From positions 124,001 through 188,000 of the forward strand of contig CAYFKR010000003.1 of assembly GCA_964343835.1 (NCBI GenBank): a stretch of 64,000 nucleotides of DNA, written 5' to 3'. The notes under the pieces were generated by a model. It saw only the letters and a program-made list of their open reading frames with translations, was not told where the DNA came from and did no database searches. The translations under genes and the position numbers were made by a program. Position 1 is the stretch's first letter. Every line of letters starts with the position of its first letter. The DNA comes from CALEMW01 sp964343835. GTDB lineage: Bacteria > Krumholzibacteriota > Krumholzibacteriia > LZORAL124-64-63. Shown here in pieces: positions 39,406 to 48,311 of the stretch.

Positions 39406-39430
39406 TCATCCGGATCATCCGGATCTTCCG
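39404..39430. repeat. three tandem 9-bp repeats
   Basis: GATCATCCG occurs twice in tandem and once more as GATCTTCCG, starting at the stop codon of the propeller gene. A short slippage-type repeat with no clear function. Confidence 0.6.
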
Positions 39431-39446
39431 GAACCCATCAAAGAAG

Positions 39447-39476
39447 AACCGCGCCCCCTCGATGGGGAGCGCGGCT
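39447..39476 (-). terminator. terminator of the RRM protein gene
   Basis: Read on the minus strand, CCGCGCTCCCC and GGGGGCGCGG form a hairpin with one bulged base, followed by TTCTTCTTTG. It lies about 28 bases past the RRM gene stop and also faces the convergent propeller gene. Confidence 0.7.
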
Positions 39477-39504
39477 CCAGGCGTACGCCGGTACGTGTCG
39501 GCGG

Positions 39505-39777
39505 CTACCAGCTCGGACGACGGGGACGCTCCTCGCGGGGGCGAGCCACGTTCACCTTGACGGTACGGCCGTCGAGCTCCTGGCCGTCGAGCTTGCTGAT
39601 GGCCTCCTGCGCCTGCGCGTCGTCGGGCATCTCCACGAAGCCGAAGCCCTTGGAGCGACCGGTGTCGCGATCCATGATGATGCGGGCCGACGAGACCTCG
39701 CCGAAGGCGGCGAAGGCGTCGCGGAGCTGATCATCGGACATGTGGTAGGACAGGTTGCCGACGTAGATGTTGGTCAT
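39505..39777 (-). CDS. RRM-domain RNA-binding protein
   Basis: A 90-residue single RNA-recognition-motif protein. RNP2 is IYVGNLS and RNP1 is KGFGFVEM; the order NIYVGNLSYHMSDDQLRDAF, then MDRDTGRSKGFGFVEM is canonical. The tail is basic and arginine/proline-rich. Bacterial RRM proteins of this size resemble the cold-induced Rbp proteins of cyanobacteria and occur across FCB-related phyla. It likely binds mRNA or acts as an RNA chaperone. I chose the ATG that begins MTNIYVGN; an upstream ATG at 39807 would add ten residues. Confidence 0.93.
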   Translation of the reverse strand: MTNIYVGNLSYHMSDDQLRDAFAAFGEVSSARIIMDRDTGRSKGFGFVEMPDDAQAQEAISKLDGQELDGRTVKVNVARPREERPRRPSW

Positions 39778-39936
39778 TTCAGAAAACCTCGGAAAATCTC
39801 GAGCCACTCCAGAGCGCTGTCGTCAATCCATGGCCCGGGATCGAGGACAGTGTGCCCGCGCCGCCGGCGACGGTGCGGGCCCGATACGGGAATGCGAATT
39901 CCCGGGGACAGTCTAGCACAACTTGTGGACGGGAAA

Positions 39937-41058
39937 CTAGCACTTGGCGGCGATCGCCGCAGCCATGTCCGTGGTGGTCGACGACCCGCCCATGTCGTAC
40001 GTCCGTACCTCGCCCTCGGCGATCACCTCGGCCACCGCGTCCTCCAGCCTCTTGGCCATGCCGGTCTCGCCCAGGTGGTCGAGCATCATCTTCGCCGACA
40101 GGATCATGGCGATGGGGTTGACCTTGTTCATCCCCACGTACTTCGGCGCCGACCCGTGGCTGGGCTCGAACACCGCCAACTCTCGCCCGATGTTGCCCGA
40201 GCACGCGAACCCCAGCCCGCCCACGAGCTGGGCGCAGAGGTCGCTGAGGATGTCGCCGAACATGTTCGACGACACGATCACGCCGTAGTCCTCGGGATTC
40301 TTCACCAGCCACATGCACATGGCGTCGATGTTGGTCTCCCACAGCTCGATGCCGGGGTATTCCTCGGCGATCGCGCGGGCCTCGCGCACCATCAGGCCGC
40401 TGGTTTCGCGCACCACGTTCGGTTTCTCCACCACCGTGACCGTCGGGTAGCCGAAGGTCTTCGCGTACTCGAAGGCGTCGCGCACGACGGCGCGGCAGCC
40501 CTCGCGGGTGAAGATGCGGCAGCTCATGGCGATGTCCGCGCCGTCCACGTCGGCCATGCGGCCCATCTGGACGGGGTGGGTCGCGCTCAGGTGTTCGCGA
40601 ACGTTGTCGGGCAGCGGGTGGTACTCCACGCCGGCGTACAGCCCTTCGGTGTTCTGGCGGAAGACCACCAGGTCCAGGCCGTCGCGGAAGTTCAGGGGGT
40701 TGCCCGCGTAGGCCTTGCAGGGACGCAGGTTGGTGGAGAGGTCGAAGGTCTGGCGCAGGCGCACGATGGGGCTGCGGTACACGTGGCCCTGTCCCTGGAG
40801 TTCGGGGACGAGGGCGGCCTCGGCCTCTTCCTTGGGTAGACTCGTGATGGCGCCGAAGAGCGCGGCGTCCACGTCCTTCAGCATGGCGATGGTGCGGTCG
40901 GGGAGGGGATTCGCTTCGGTGCGCCAGAACTCCCAGCCGATGTCGCCGGGCACGTATTCGGCGTCGAAGCCGAGGGTGTCCAGGACGGTGCGGGCGGCGT
41001 CCATCACGTCCACGCCCACGCCGTCGCCGGGCATCCAGCCGATCCTGTACTTCGCCAT
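39937..41058 (-). CDS. isocitrate/isopropylmalate dehydrogenase family enzyme
   Basis: A 373-residue NAD(P)-dependent beta-decarboxylating dehydrogenase. The substrate-loop stretch FRQNTEGLYAGVEYHP, with NTEGLYAG, is typical of NAD-dependent isocitrate or homoisocitrate dehydrogenases rather than LeuB. Catalytic features are YPTVTVVEKPNVVRETSGL, with the active-site Lys, DYGVIVSSNMFGDILSDL, with the metal-binding Asp pair, and FEPSHGSAPKYVG, which binds the coenzyme. It probably oxidises isocitrate to 2-oxoglutarate; homoisocitrate remains possible. GGGAGGT lies before the ATG. No leu or lys genes are near. Confidence 0.88.
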   Translation of the reverse strand: MAKYRIGWMPGDGVGVDVMDAARTVLDTLGFDAEYVPGDIGWEFWRTEANPLPDRTIAMLKDVDAALFGAITSLPKEEAEAALVPELQGQGHVYRSPIVRLRQTFDLSTNLRPCKAYAGNPLNFRDGLDLVVFRQNTEGLYAGVEYHPLPDNVREHLSATHPVQMGRMADVDGADIAMSCRIFTREGCRAVVRDAFEYAKTFGYPTVTVVEKPNVVRETSGLMVREARAIAEEYPGIELWETNIDAMCMWLVKNPEDYGVIVSSNMFGDILSDLCAQLVGGLGFACSGNIGRELAVFEPSHGSAPKYVGMNKVNPIAMILSAKMMLDHLGETGMAKRLEDAVAEVIAEGEVRTYDMGGSSTTTDMAAAIAAKC

Positions 41059-41081
41059 GGGGGACCTCCCGGGCGTCGTCG

Positions 41082-42362
41082 TCAGCGCCCCGTGGACGTA
41101 TCGGTCACCTGGTGTTCGATCCGGTATTCCAGCATGGCCTGGAGCGTGCGCACGGCGGGCCGGTCGGCCTCGGCGATGTTCCGTTCCACGAGGCGGCCGT
41201 TGAGCCCCTGGGTCATGGCCACGAAGATCATGGGCGGCAACCACGGCAGCCAGCGCTTCCAGCGGTGGGCCTCCAGCAGGCCGGAGCAGCCCGTTGCGCC
41301 CGTGGCCAGGATCACGCAGAAGCCGGCGGCGGACATGTACAGGTACTGGAGGTTGAGCCAGTCGCCGCCGCGGTCCATCACGCTGAAGGGGATGACCGTG
41401 ATGATGGTCCAGGCGATGAAGAACCGCAGGGGCTTGCTGCCGAAGATGATGCCGAAGAAGCTGAACGACACGATGCCCATGGACACCATCACCCGCACCA
41501 CCACGCGCCAGTCGTAGAGGAACTGCACCAACGGGTTCGACGACTTGAGCAGGTCGCTCACCTGCATCGGGAAGACCATCAGGTTCAGGTAGCGGAAGAT
41601 CGTCTTGAACGAGAGCCAGATCGACACCAGCAGGTTCTCGTGCCGCTCGGCCGGCACGACGTCCTTGAAGCCCCACAGCTCCCGCGCCACCGCGAAGATC
41701 ACACCGACCACGAGCAGCACGACCATGCTGACCGGGAACACGCCCCGGCCGCCGCGCTCGCTGTAGAAGAAGAACTTGTAGGCCACCAGGGCCAGCATGA
41801 TGGAGAAGAGCACCGGCTTGGTCAGCCCCGCCAACCCGAAGACCACGAGACCGAGGATGTACCAGGGCGACGTCATGCGTCCCTGATCGTGGAAGTCGGC
41901 GCGGATCAGCGCGAACAGCGAGAGCAGGTACAGGAAGCCGAGCATCAACGGCTCGAGGCCGGCCACGCTCAACAGCACCTTGCCGTAATGTCCCACCGAC
42001 AACGCGAAGAGGATCGCGGCCGGCACCGCGATCCGCGACTTGTGGAAGAGCATGTTGACCAGCAGGTAGAGCAGGAACGAGTTGAGTCCGTGGAGGGCCA
42101 GGTTCACGGCCATGTAGCCGGCGGGGTCGATGCCGAACAGGGCGTACTCGACGCCGAAGGCGAGGCGCAGCAGGGGCTGGCTGAAGAAGGCGCCCAGGTG
42201 CATGAGCATGCCGGCGGGGTCGAGGGCGAGGATGCGGGCGTCGTCGATCACCTGGAAGTCGTGCACGCTCCACAGGGGCAGCGTGACGACCTTGCGGTAC
42301 ACGACGAAGACCAGCACCTGCAGGCCCACGAACATCGGCACGTGGTAGCGCATGTTCCTCAT
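41082..42362 (-). CDS. polytopic membrane protein, GT-C glycosyltransferase-like
   Basis: A 426-residue protein with about ten hydrophobic helices. An early loop has DFQVIDDARILALDPAGMLMHLGAFFSQPLLRLAF, where the acidic pair followed by 'FxxPL' and later GIDPAGYMAVNLALHGLNSFLLY resembles GT-C-fold mannosyltransferase-like proteins that use polyprenyl-phosphate sugars. The usual metal motif is not certain, so this is a fold-level suggestion. It lies 23 bases upstream of the dehydrogenase on the same strand. Several starts are possible; I chose the ATG giving MRNMRYHV. Confidence 0.55.
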   Translation of the reverse strand: MRNMRYHVPMFVGLQVLVFVVYRKVVTLPLWSVHDFQVIDDARILALDPAGMLMHLGAFFSQPLLRLAFGVEYALFGIDPAGYMAVNLALHGLNSFLLYLLVNMLFHKSRIAVPAAILFALSVGHYGKVLLSVAGLEPLMLGFLYLLSLFALIRADFHDQGRMTSPWYILGLVVFGLAGLTKPVLFSIMLALVAYKFFFYSERGGRGVFPVSMVVLLVVGVIFAVARELWGFKDVVPAERHENLLVSIWLSFKTIFRYLNLMVFPMQVSDLLKSSNPLVQFLYDWRVVVRVMVSMGIVSFSFFGIIFGSKPLRFFIAWTIITVIPFSVMDRGGDWLNLQYLYMSAAGFCVILATGATGCSGLLEAHRWKRWLPWLPPMIFVAMTQGLNGRLVERNIAEADRPAVRTLQAMLEYRIEHQVTDTSTGR

Positions 42363-42459
42363 GCGTCGCGGATTCCTTCCGTGTTCTCCGTTGACCCGAC
42401 GATCGATGATCACCGATCCTCCGACGGCGATCAACCTCCTTCATCGGCAGGAGCGGCCC

Positions 42460-43014
42460 TTGCCTTACGTCTCCCGTGGCGGTCACAAGCTGGAACACGC
42501 CCTCGACGCCTTCGCCGTGGACCCCACCGGCCGCGTGTGCGCCGATCTGGGCTGCAGCGTGGGGGGATTCACCGACTGCCTGCTGCAGCGGGGGGCCGCC
42601 CGGGTCTACGCCGTGGACACGGGCTACGGCGTGCTGGACTGGAAGCTGCGCAGCGACGACCGCGTGGTGGTGATGGAGCGCACCAACGCGCTGCACGTGG
42701 AATTGCCCGAGCCATGCGGCCTGATCTCCATCGACGCCAGCTGGACCAAGCAGGCCAGGATCATCCCCAAGGCCCTGGAGCTGCTCGCCCCGGACGGCGA
42801 GATCCTGACCCTCGTCAAACCCCACTACGAGGCGCCCAGGGACTGGATCGTGGACGGCGTATTGCCCGACGAGCGTCATGCCGAGGTCCTGGCGACCGTG
42901 GCGACGGAACTGGCGGATCTGGGCTGCACCGTGGAGGGCCCGGTGGAATCGCCCCTGCGCGGCGGGAAGGCCGGAAATCGGGAGCACCTCTTGCGTGTTT
43001 TGCGGGTTGTGTGA
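42460..43014 (+). CDS. TlyA-like SAM methyltransferase without S4 domain
   Basis: A 184-residue FtsJ-fold methyltransferase close to TlyA (rRNA 2'-O-methyltransferase/hemolysin A family). It begins PYVSRGGHKLEHALDAF, the sequence that follows the S4 domain in TlyA, then SAM motif I ADLGCSVGGFTDCLLQRGA, VYAVDTGYGVLDWKLR, ISIDASWTKQARIIPKALELL and LVKPHYEA. The S4 RNA-binding domain is absent. I prefer a TTG start with AGGAG seven bases upstream; an ATG at 42406 would add 18 residues that still do not supply an S4 domain. Confidence 0.8.
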   Translation: MPYVSRGGHKLEHALDAFAVDPTGRVCADLGCSVGGFTDCLLQRGAARVYAVDTGYGVLDWKLRSDDRVVVMERTNALHVELPEPCGLISIDASWTKQARIIPKALELLAPDGEILTLVKPHYEAPRDWIVDGVLPDERHAEVLATVATELADLGCTVEGPVESPLRGGKAGNREHLLRVLRVV

Positions 43015-43055
43015 GATTATTGCGGATCATTCTGTCTGATCCGGGAGATTCCGCG

Positions 43056-44957
43056 ATGATCCGTCCGATGCTCGCCGCCACCCTGCTCGCCTTCCTCGCT
43101 TCCGCGGCGATGGCCACCCCCGCCGACCCCCTCAAGCCCGTCGACCAGGTCGTCGACGAGGTGGTGGCGTTCCTGCACTCCGACGTGGGCATCGACGGCA
43201 TCCGCACCAACGACGACGACCCCGAGGGCTACCCCGTCCCCCCGTACTTCTACCACTACGCCATCAAGGACCTGAACGGTCTGTGGTCCGGCGGCGGCGG
43301 CTATCCCGGCTACGACGCCGTCAGCTACCCGGCCTACACGGCCTCGGTGGGCATCGACGCCTTCCTGGCCCACTGGCGCTACACCGGCAGCACCGAGTCC
43401 CTCGATCGCGCCGTGGCCTACGCCGACTGGATCCTCGACCACCTCACCCCCGCCGGCGACCTCTACGCCCGCGTGCCCTACAGCACCCAGACCGACGCCA
43501 TCATGGGCGGCGGCTGGGACGGCGAGGCCATCGAACTGGACAAGCCGCCCATGTTCGGCCTGCGCCTGCTCGACCTCTACGACGTGACCGGCGACCCGCG
43601 CTACCTGGCCGCCGCCGACACCATCGCCGCGACCATGGCCGCCACCCAGATGACCGGCCCCGTGGCCGACGACGGCCGCTGGCCCTTCCGCGCCCGCCCG
43701 TCCGACGGCCTCGTGACCCAGGACTACACCAGCCACCTCACCCCGGCCGTGCTCTTCCTGGAGGCCATGGGCGACCGCCTCGCCGATCCCGCTCTGACCG
43801 CCGCCTCGCAGCGCACCTGGGACTGGTTGCTGGCCAACCCCTGCGACCCGGCCAGCCCGTCGTACCAGCGATGGGAGGGGTTCTACGAGGACCAGTCTCC
43901 CGACATGCAGACGGGCTTCCGCGACCACTACTCCGCCCACGAGATGATCATCGAGCTGGTGCAGCGGCAGCCCGCCGGCTGGCAGGCCGTGGCCGTCGAC
44001 ATCATGGACTGGGTCCGCGCCACGTACCTGATCGACGGCGACGGCACCGAGGCCGGCATCTACTGGCCCAGCACCTACGAGTGGTCCGGCTGGCCCCACG
44101 CCACCTTCGCCTCGACCATGCAGTTCGCCTACGCCGCCCAGCTCCTTTACCAGGCCCTCGACGGCGACCCCCTGCAGGACACCGAGCTGGACCGCCTCTC
44201 CCAGGGCATGGTCCTCGTGTGTACCCACGGCCAGAACGACCGCGGCATCGCCGAAGACGGTCGCATGCACACCACCCTGCAGGACATCTGGGCGTACCTG
44301 GACAGCACGAGCTGGTACGAGCAGAACTTCAACACGGTGAAGTACATGATCGCGTTCATGGGATTGGATCCGTCGTGGGCGCCGGTGGACGAGGATCATC
44401 TGCTGCGGTGGACGTCGTCGATCACGTCGATCGTCTACGGCGGCGCTGCTCGTGTGGCGTACTCCACGCTGGGCGGCGCCGGGTTCGAGACGTTCAAGCT
44501 GGCCTCCGTACCCGGCTCGGTGCTGGTCGACGGCACGCCTCTGCCTCAGCTCGCCTCCGACGACGGCGCCACCGAAGGCTGGACCTGGGATGCAGTCACG
44601 CAACTCTGCACGGTGCGCCACGGCGCCGGCCCGGTGGAGATCGTGGCCTGGAGCACGGACGTGCCGCCGGTCGCGGCTTCAGCATTCCGACTGTTGCCGC
44701 CGTCGCCCAACCCCGCCAACCCCGCCGTGACCCTGACGGTGGAGCTCGATGCCGCCGCGACGGTGCGCCTGGACGTGCTGGACGTCCGCGGCCGCGTGGT
44801 GCGCTCGGTGCTGTCGGGGGACCTGCCCGCCGGCACCCATGCGCGGCGCTGGGACGGCCGCGACGACTCGGGGCGCGAATGCGGCTCGGGACGGTACGTG
44901 GCGCGACTGGTGGCCGACGGCGCGGTGTCGACGCGCGCGGTGACCCTCGTGCGGTGA
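43056..44957 (+). CDS. secreted six-hairpin glycosidase-like protein with FlgD-like tail
   Basis: A 633-residue exported protein (signal peptide MLAATLLAFLASAAMA). About 450 residues show repeated helix pairs typical of an alpha/alpha toroid as in GH88/GH76/AGE-type enzymes: FLAHWRYTGSTESLDRAVAYADWIL, FGLRLLDLYDVTGDPRYLAAADTI, HLTPAVLFLEAMGDRLADP and ATFASTMQFAYAAQLLYQAL. Substrate may be a polysaccharide; no catalytic residues can be assigned. The C-terminal 85 residues are a FlgD-like sorting module (PPSPNPANPAVTLTVEL, VRLDVLDVRGRVVRSVL, DGRDDSGRECGSGRYVARL) that closes STRAVTLVR. GGGAG lies eight bases before the ATG. Confidence 0.72.
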   Translation: MIRPMLAATLLAFLASAAMATPADPLKPVDQVVDEVVAFLHSDVGIDGIRTNDDDPEGYPVPPYFYHYAIKDLNGLWSGGGGYPGYDAVSYPAYTASVGIDAFLAHWRYTGSTESLDRAVAYADWILDHLTPAGDLYARVPYSTQTDAIMGGGWDGEAIELDKPPMFGLRLLDLYDVTGDPRYLAAADTIAATMAATQMTGPVADDGRWPFRARPSDGLVTQDYTSHLTPAVLFLEAMGDRLADPALTAASQRTWDWLLANPCDPASPSYQRWEGFYEDQSPDMQTGFRDHYSAHEMIIELVQRQPAGWQAVAVDIMDWVRATYLIDGDGTEAGIYWPSTYEWSGWPHATFASTMQFAYAAQLLYQALDGDPLQDTELDRLSQGMVLVCTHGQNDRGIAEDGRMHTTLQDIWAYLDSTSWYEQNFNTVKYMIAFMGLDPSWAPVDEDHLLRWTSSITSIVYGGAARVAYSTLGGAGFETFKLASVPGSVLVDGTPLPQLASDDGATEGWTWDAVTQLCTVRHGAGPVEIVAWSTDVPPVAASAFRLLPPSPNPANPAVTLTVELDAAATVRLDVLDVRGRVVRSVLSGDLPAGTHARRWDGRDDSGRECGSGRYVARLVADGAVSTRAVTLVR

Positions 44958-45039
44958 TCCGCACCGCCTTGCCTTCCCCGTCGCCATTGCGTAATCTGCC
45001 CTCCACGCCCGACCGCCACTCCAGAGAAGAGGACCGACG

Positions 45040-46626
45040 ATGACGCTCCCGCGCCTCGCGCTCTCCCTGCTGTCCGCCTTGTTGCTGCTGACGTCCTGCG
45101 CCCCGTGCACCCCGGACGGCTGCGACGTCGCGCCGTTTCCCGCTCCCGCACCGGTCGCTCCGCCGCCGCCCCCGGCAGCCGGTGACGGTCCCTGGAACCT
45201 CACCCTCTTCCACATCAACGACACCCACACCGCCTTCGACGCCGAGCCCGCCCCGTGGCGCGACGACCGCGCCGAAGTCGGCGGCGTGATCGCCCTGAAG
45301 GCGCACCTGGACGAGCAGCGCGCCGCGGCCGCACCGTCGCTCACCCTCGACGCCGGCGACTTCATGACCGGCAACCCGGTGGGCGAGCTGGAGGTGGACG
45401 GCGTGATCGGCGGCGCGTGGATGGCCATGCTCAACGGCCTAGGCATCGACGCCGGCGTGATCGGCAACCACGACTTCGACCAGGGCCGCGCCAACGCCCG
45501 CGCCCTGGCCGCCGCCGCCGACTGGCCCATGATGGCTCTCGACCTGCTGAACGAGGACGGCGATCTGGAGATCCCCCAGCAGCCCGTCGTGTTCGAACGC
45601 GCCGGCGTGCGCGTGGGCGTGATCGGCGTGACCTGCGCCGGCCTGTTCGACGTGACCGCCGACTCCCGCGTGGCCGGCCTCCGCCTGGTGGACCAGGAAC
45701 CCGTGGTGCGTCGCTGGATCAACGAGCTCGACCCCGACACCGACCTCATCGTGCTGATCACCCACAACGGCATCGAAGGCGACCTCGCGTTGGCCGAACG
45801 CCTGGCCGGAAGCGGCCTCGACGTGATCGTGGGGGGCCACAGCCACACCCGCACCCGCGAACCCCGCCTGGCCGGTGGCATCCTGGTGGTGCAGGCCGGC
45901 GGCTACATGCAGAACCTCGGTCGGCTGGACCTGCGCGTGGAGGACGACCGCGTGGTGGAGTACGCCGGCCGCCTGATCCAGGTGGAGGCCACGGGCCGCA
46001 CCGCCGACCCGGAGCTGACCGCCGTGGTGGAGCACTACGCCGCGCTGATGGACGAGGTCTACGGCCGCGAGGCGGCTGTGCTGACCACGGCCTGGGACCG
46101 CGACTCCCGCGGCGAGAGCAACGTGGGCAGCTGGATCTGCGATCGGCTGATGGAGCGCGCCGGCGCCGACGTCGCCCTGCTCAACTCCGGCACCCTGCGC
46201 CGCAACTACGCCGCGGGTCCGGTCACGTTGCTGCAGCTCCACCAGCTCATGCCCTTCGGCAACCTGCTCGAGACGTTCGAGGCCACCGGCGCCGAGCTGG
46301 AGCGCATCTGCCGCGTGAACGCCGCCGCCGCCGAGAGCGGCGAGCACGGCATCCTGCAGATCGCCGGCCTGCGCTACGCTTACACGACCGACGGCGGCGA
46401 TGTCCGCCTGCTGGAAACCTCGGTCGGAGGGCAACCCATCGACCCCGCGCGCGTCTATACGGTGGTGTGCCCGGACTACGTGGCCATGAAGGCCCGCCTC
46501 TACATGGACATGGACCCGCCGGCCACGCGCTCGGCGGGCCCGACCATCACCGAGGCGCTCATCGAGGCCGTCGAGGCGGCCGGCACCATCACAGCGACCA
46601 CCGACGGGCGCATGGCCCGTCGCTAG
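45040..46626 (+). CDS. 5'-nucleotidase/UshA-family lipoprotein
   Basis: A 528-residue bifunctional-type nucleotidase anchored as a lipoprotein (LALSLLSALLLLTSCAP, lipobox LTSC), followed by a proline-rich linker. The metallophosphatase domain has FHINDTHTAFD, DAGDFMTGNPVGE, VIGNHDFDQGR, LITHNG and VGGHSHTRT, all metal ligands. The C-terminal substrate domain has GSWICDRLMERAGADVALLNSGTLRRN and LMPFGNLLETFEATGAEL. It hydrolyses extracellular nucleotides or UDP-sugars for scavenging. It is followed 23 bases later by the AIM24-like gene. Confidence 0.93.
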   Translation: MTLPRLALSLLSALLLLTSCAPCTPDGCDVAPFPAPAPVAPPPPPAAGDGPWNLTLFHINDTHTAFDAEPAPWRDDRAEVGGVIALKAHLDEQRAAAAPSLTLDAGDFMTGNPVGELEVDGVIGGAWMAMLNGLGIDAGVIGNHDFDQGRANARALAAAADWPMMALDLLNEDGDLEIPQQPVVFERAGVRVGVIGVTCAGLFDVTADSRVAGLRLVDQEPVVRRWINELDPDTDLIVLITHNGIEGDLALAERLAGSGLDVIVGGHSHTRTREPRLAGGILVVQAGGYMQNLGRLDLRVEDDRVVEYAGRLIQVEATGRTADPELTAVVEHYAALMDEVYGREAAVLTTAWDRDSRGESNVGSWICDRLMERAGADVALLNSGTLRRNYAAGPVTLLQLHQLMPFGNLLETFEATGAELERICRVNAAAAESGEHGILQIAGLRYAYTTDGGDVRLLETSVGGQPIDPARVYTVVCPDYVAMKARLYMDMDPPATRSAGPTITEALIEAVEAAGTITATTDGRMARR

Positions 46627-46649
46627 ATAGCAAGAACCGGAGGAACACC

Positions 46650-47417
46650 ATGGCGGATGTGATCGACTACGAACTCGTCGGCGACGACATGCAGGCCGTG
46701 ATCGTGGAGCTGGACCCCGACGAGGCCGTGCAGGCCGAGGCCGGCGCCATGCTCTACATGGAGCCCGGCATCCAGATGAACACCGGGGCCGAGGGCGGCA
46801 TCTTCGGCGGCCTGAAGCGCGTGTTCACGGGCGAGAGCTTCTTCATCACCACCTTCAAGCACACCGGCGCGGGCAAGTCCCACGTGGGCTTCGCGGCCCC
46901 GTACCCCGGCAAGATCATCCCCCTGGACCTGGGCTCCATGGGTGGCTCGATGCTCTGCCAGAAGGACGCCTTCCTCTGCTGCGCCTACGGCATCGACATC
47001 GACGTCGCCTTCACCAAGCGCTTCGGCGCCGGCCTGTTCGGCGGCGAGGGATTCATCCTGCAGCGCCTGTCCGGCAACGGCCTGGCCTTCGCCCACGCCG
47101 GCGGCGCCATCATCCAGCGCGACCTCGCCCCCGGCGAGACCCTGCGCGTGGACACGGGCTGCCTGGTGGCCTTCCAGGAGTCGGTGGAGTACGACATCCA
47201 GTTCGTGGGTGGCTTCAAGAACGCCCTGTTCGGCGGCGAGGGCCTGTTCTTCGCCACGCTTACCGGCCCCGGCCGCGTGTACCTGCAGACGCTGCCCTTC
47301 AGCCGGCTGGCCGGACGCATTGCCGCGGCTGTGGGACGCAACCGTGGAGAGCACCGCGGTGCGGGCGGCATTGCGGGGAAGGGCGGGTTGCTGGGGGACC
47401 TGCTCAGCGGCGACTAA
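46650..47417 (+). CDS. AIM24/TIGR00266 family protein
   Basis: A 255-residue protein of the AIM24 family. It opens DYELVGDDMQAVIVELDPDEAVQAEAGAMLYMEPGIQMNT and continues with glycine-rich beta repeats (FGGLKRVFTGESFFITTFKHTG, GEGFILQRLSGNGLAFAHAGGAI, FQESVEYDIQFVGGFKNALFGGEG). The family folds as a trimerising beta structure similar to tubby/TRAP-like folds; its role is unknown in bacteria. No signal peptide. GGAGGAAC lies just before the ATG. It is probably co-transcribed with the nucleotidase. Confidence 0.92.
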   Translation: MADVIDYELVGDDMQAVIVELDPDEAVQAEAGAMLYMEPGIQMNTGAEGGIFGGLKRVFTGESFFITTFKHTGAGKSHVGFAAPYPGKIIPLDLGSMGGSMLCQKDAFLCCAYGIDIDVAFTKRFGAGLFGGEGFILQRLSGNGLAFAHAGGAIIQRDLAPGETLRVDTGCLVAFQESVEYDIQFVGGFKNALFGGEGLFFATLTGPGRVYLQTLPFSRLAGRIAAAVGRNRGEHRGAGGIAGKGGLLGDLLSGD

Positions 47418-47431
47418 AGCATACGGAGAGA

Positions 47432-47447
47432 GCCTGACGGTTCAGGC
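47432..47447 (+). terminator. short hairpin after the AIM24-like gene
   Basis: GCCTGA and TCAGGC form a 6-bp stem with a 4-base loop 15 bases past the stop. A further GGCCGGTCC direct repeat follows. Weak evidence for termination. Confidence 0.35.
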
Positions 47448-47580
47448 AGGGAGGCCGTGGGGCCGGTCCGGGAGGGCCGGTCCCGAGTTCATCCCGATAT
47501 TGATGATTCACTGAATACCCCCTATTCTCCCCCCGAATCGCCCACCCGCCCGGATGCCGACATCCGCAACGAGGGAAGCC

Positions 47581-48231
47581 ATGCACGACTACGACCACAC
47601 CTACACCGAAACGCCCGACTACTTCGGCGAGACGAGCCGTCTGCTCACCGACCACATCGAGCTGATCCCCGAAGGGGCCCGCGTGCTCGACATCGGCGTA
47701 GGCCAGGGCCGCAACGCCCTTCCGCTGGCGCAGCGCGGCTGCAAGGTGGTGGGCATCGACCCGTCGGCCAAGGCGCTGGAGCAGACATCGGCCCTGGCGG
47801 CCCAGGCGGGCGCCGAGCTCGAGCTGCACCAGTGCGGCGTGCTGGACTTCGCACCGGAGGGACACTTCGACGCCGTGCTCTGCTTCGGCCTGATGCAGAT
47901 CATGCCCCGCGGCGAGTGCGCCAGCCTGGTGCACCGCATCCTGCAGTGGACGCGCCACGGCTCGGTCATGATGCTCTCGGCCTGGCACGTGGACGACCCG
48001 TCCTACGACCGCATCAGCGACGAGTGGGAGCGCGTGGCTTTGCACAGCTTCCGCAGCCCGGCGGGTGAGTACCGCACCTACCTGGCCCGCGGCGTGATCC
48101 GCAACCTGTTCCGCGGCTGGAAGACCATCCACCACCACGAGGGGATGGGCCCGATGCACAGCCATGGTGGCGGGGATGAGCACCAGCACGGCGACATCGA
48201 GCTGGTAGCGGTGCGGCAGGGCGACGACTAG
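47581..48231 (+). CDS. TehB-like methyltransferase with His-rich tail
   Basis: A 216-residue class I SAM methyltransferase related to TehB. It begins YDHTYTETPDYFGETSRLL, has motif I RVLDIGVGQGRNALPLAQRG, then VVGIDPSAKALEQ and DAVLCFGLMQIMP. TehB methylates tellurite and similar oxyanions or thiols. Unusually, the C-terminus contains HHHEGMGPMHSHGGGDEHQH, eight histidines plus two methionines in 20 residues, which may bind a metal. GAGGGAAG lies before the ATG. A strong terminator follows. Confidence 0.83.
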   Translation: MHDYDHTYTETPDYFGETSRLLTDHIELIPEGARVLDIGVGQGRNALPLAQRGCKVVGIDPSAKALEQTSALAAQAGAELELHQCGVLDFAPEGHFDAVLCFGLMQIMPRGECASLVHRILQWTRHGSVMMLSAWHVDDPSYDRISDEWERVALHSFRSPAGEYRTYLARGVIRNLFRGWKTIHHHEGMGPMHSHGGGDEHQHGDIELVAVRQGDD

Positions 48232-48255
48232 CCTCCGACCCGAAGCGAAACGAAC

Positions 48256-48286
48256 GACGGCCGGCGCTTCCACAGCGCCGGCCGTC
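48256..48286 (+). terminator. hairpin terminator of the TehB-like gene
   Basis: A perfect 13-bp stem (GACGGCCGGCGCT with its complement) and 5-base loop start 25 bases past the stop codon. TTCG follows rather than a U-run. Confidence 0.75.
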
Positions 48287-48311
48287 TTCGCGAAAGGCCG
48301 GGAACCGTCGG

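Noticed and set aside
39404..39430. A VNTR or insertion-sequence end at the three 9-bp repeats
   Set aside because: Only three copies, no transposase and no target duplication nearby.
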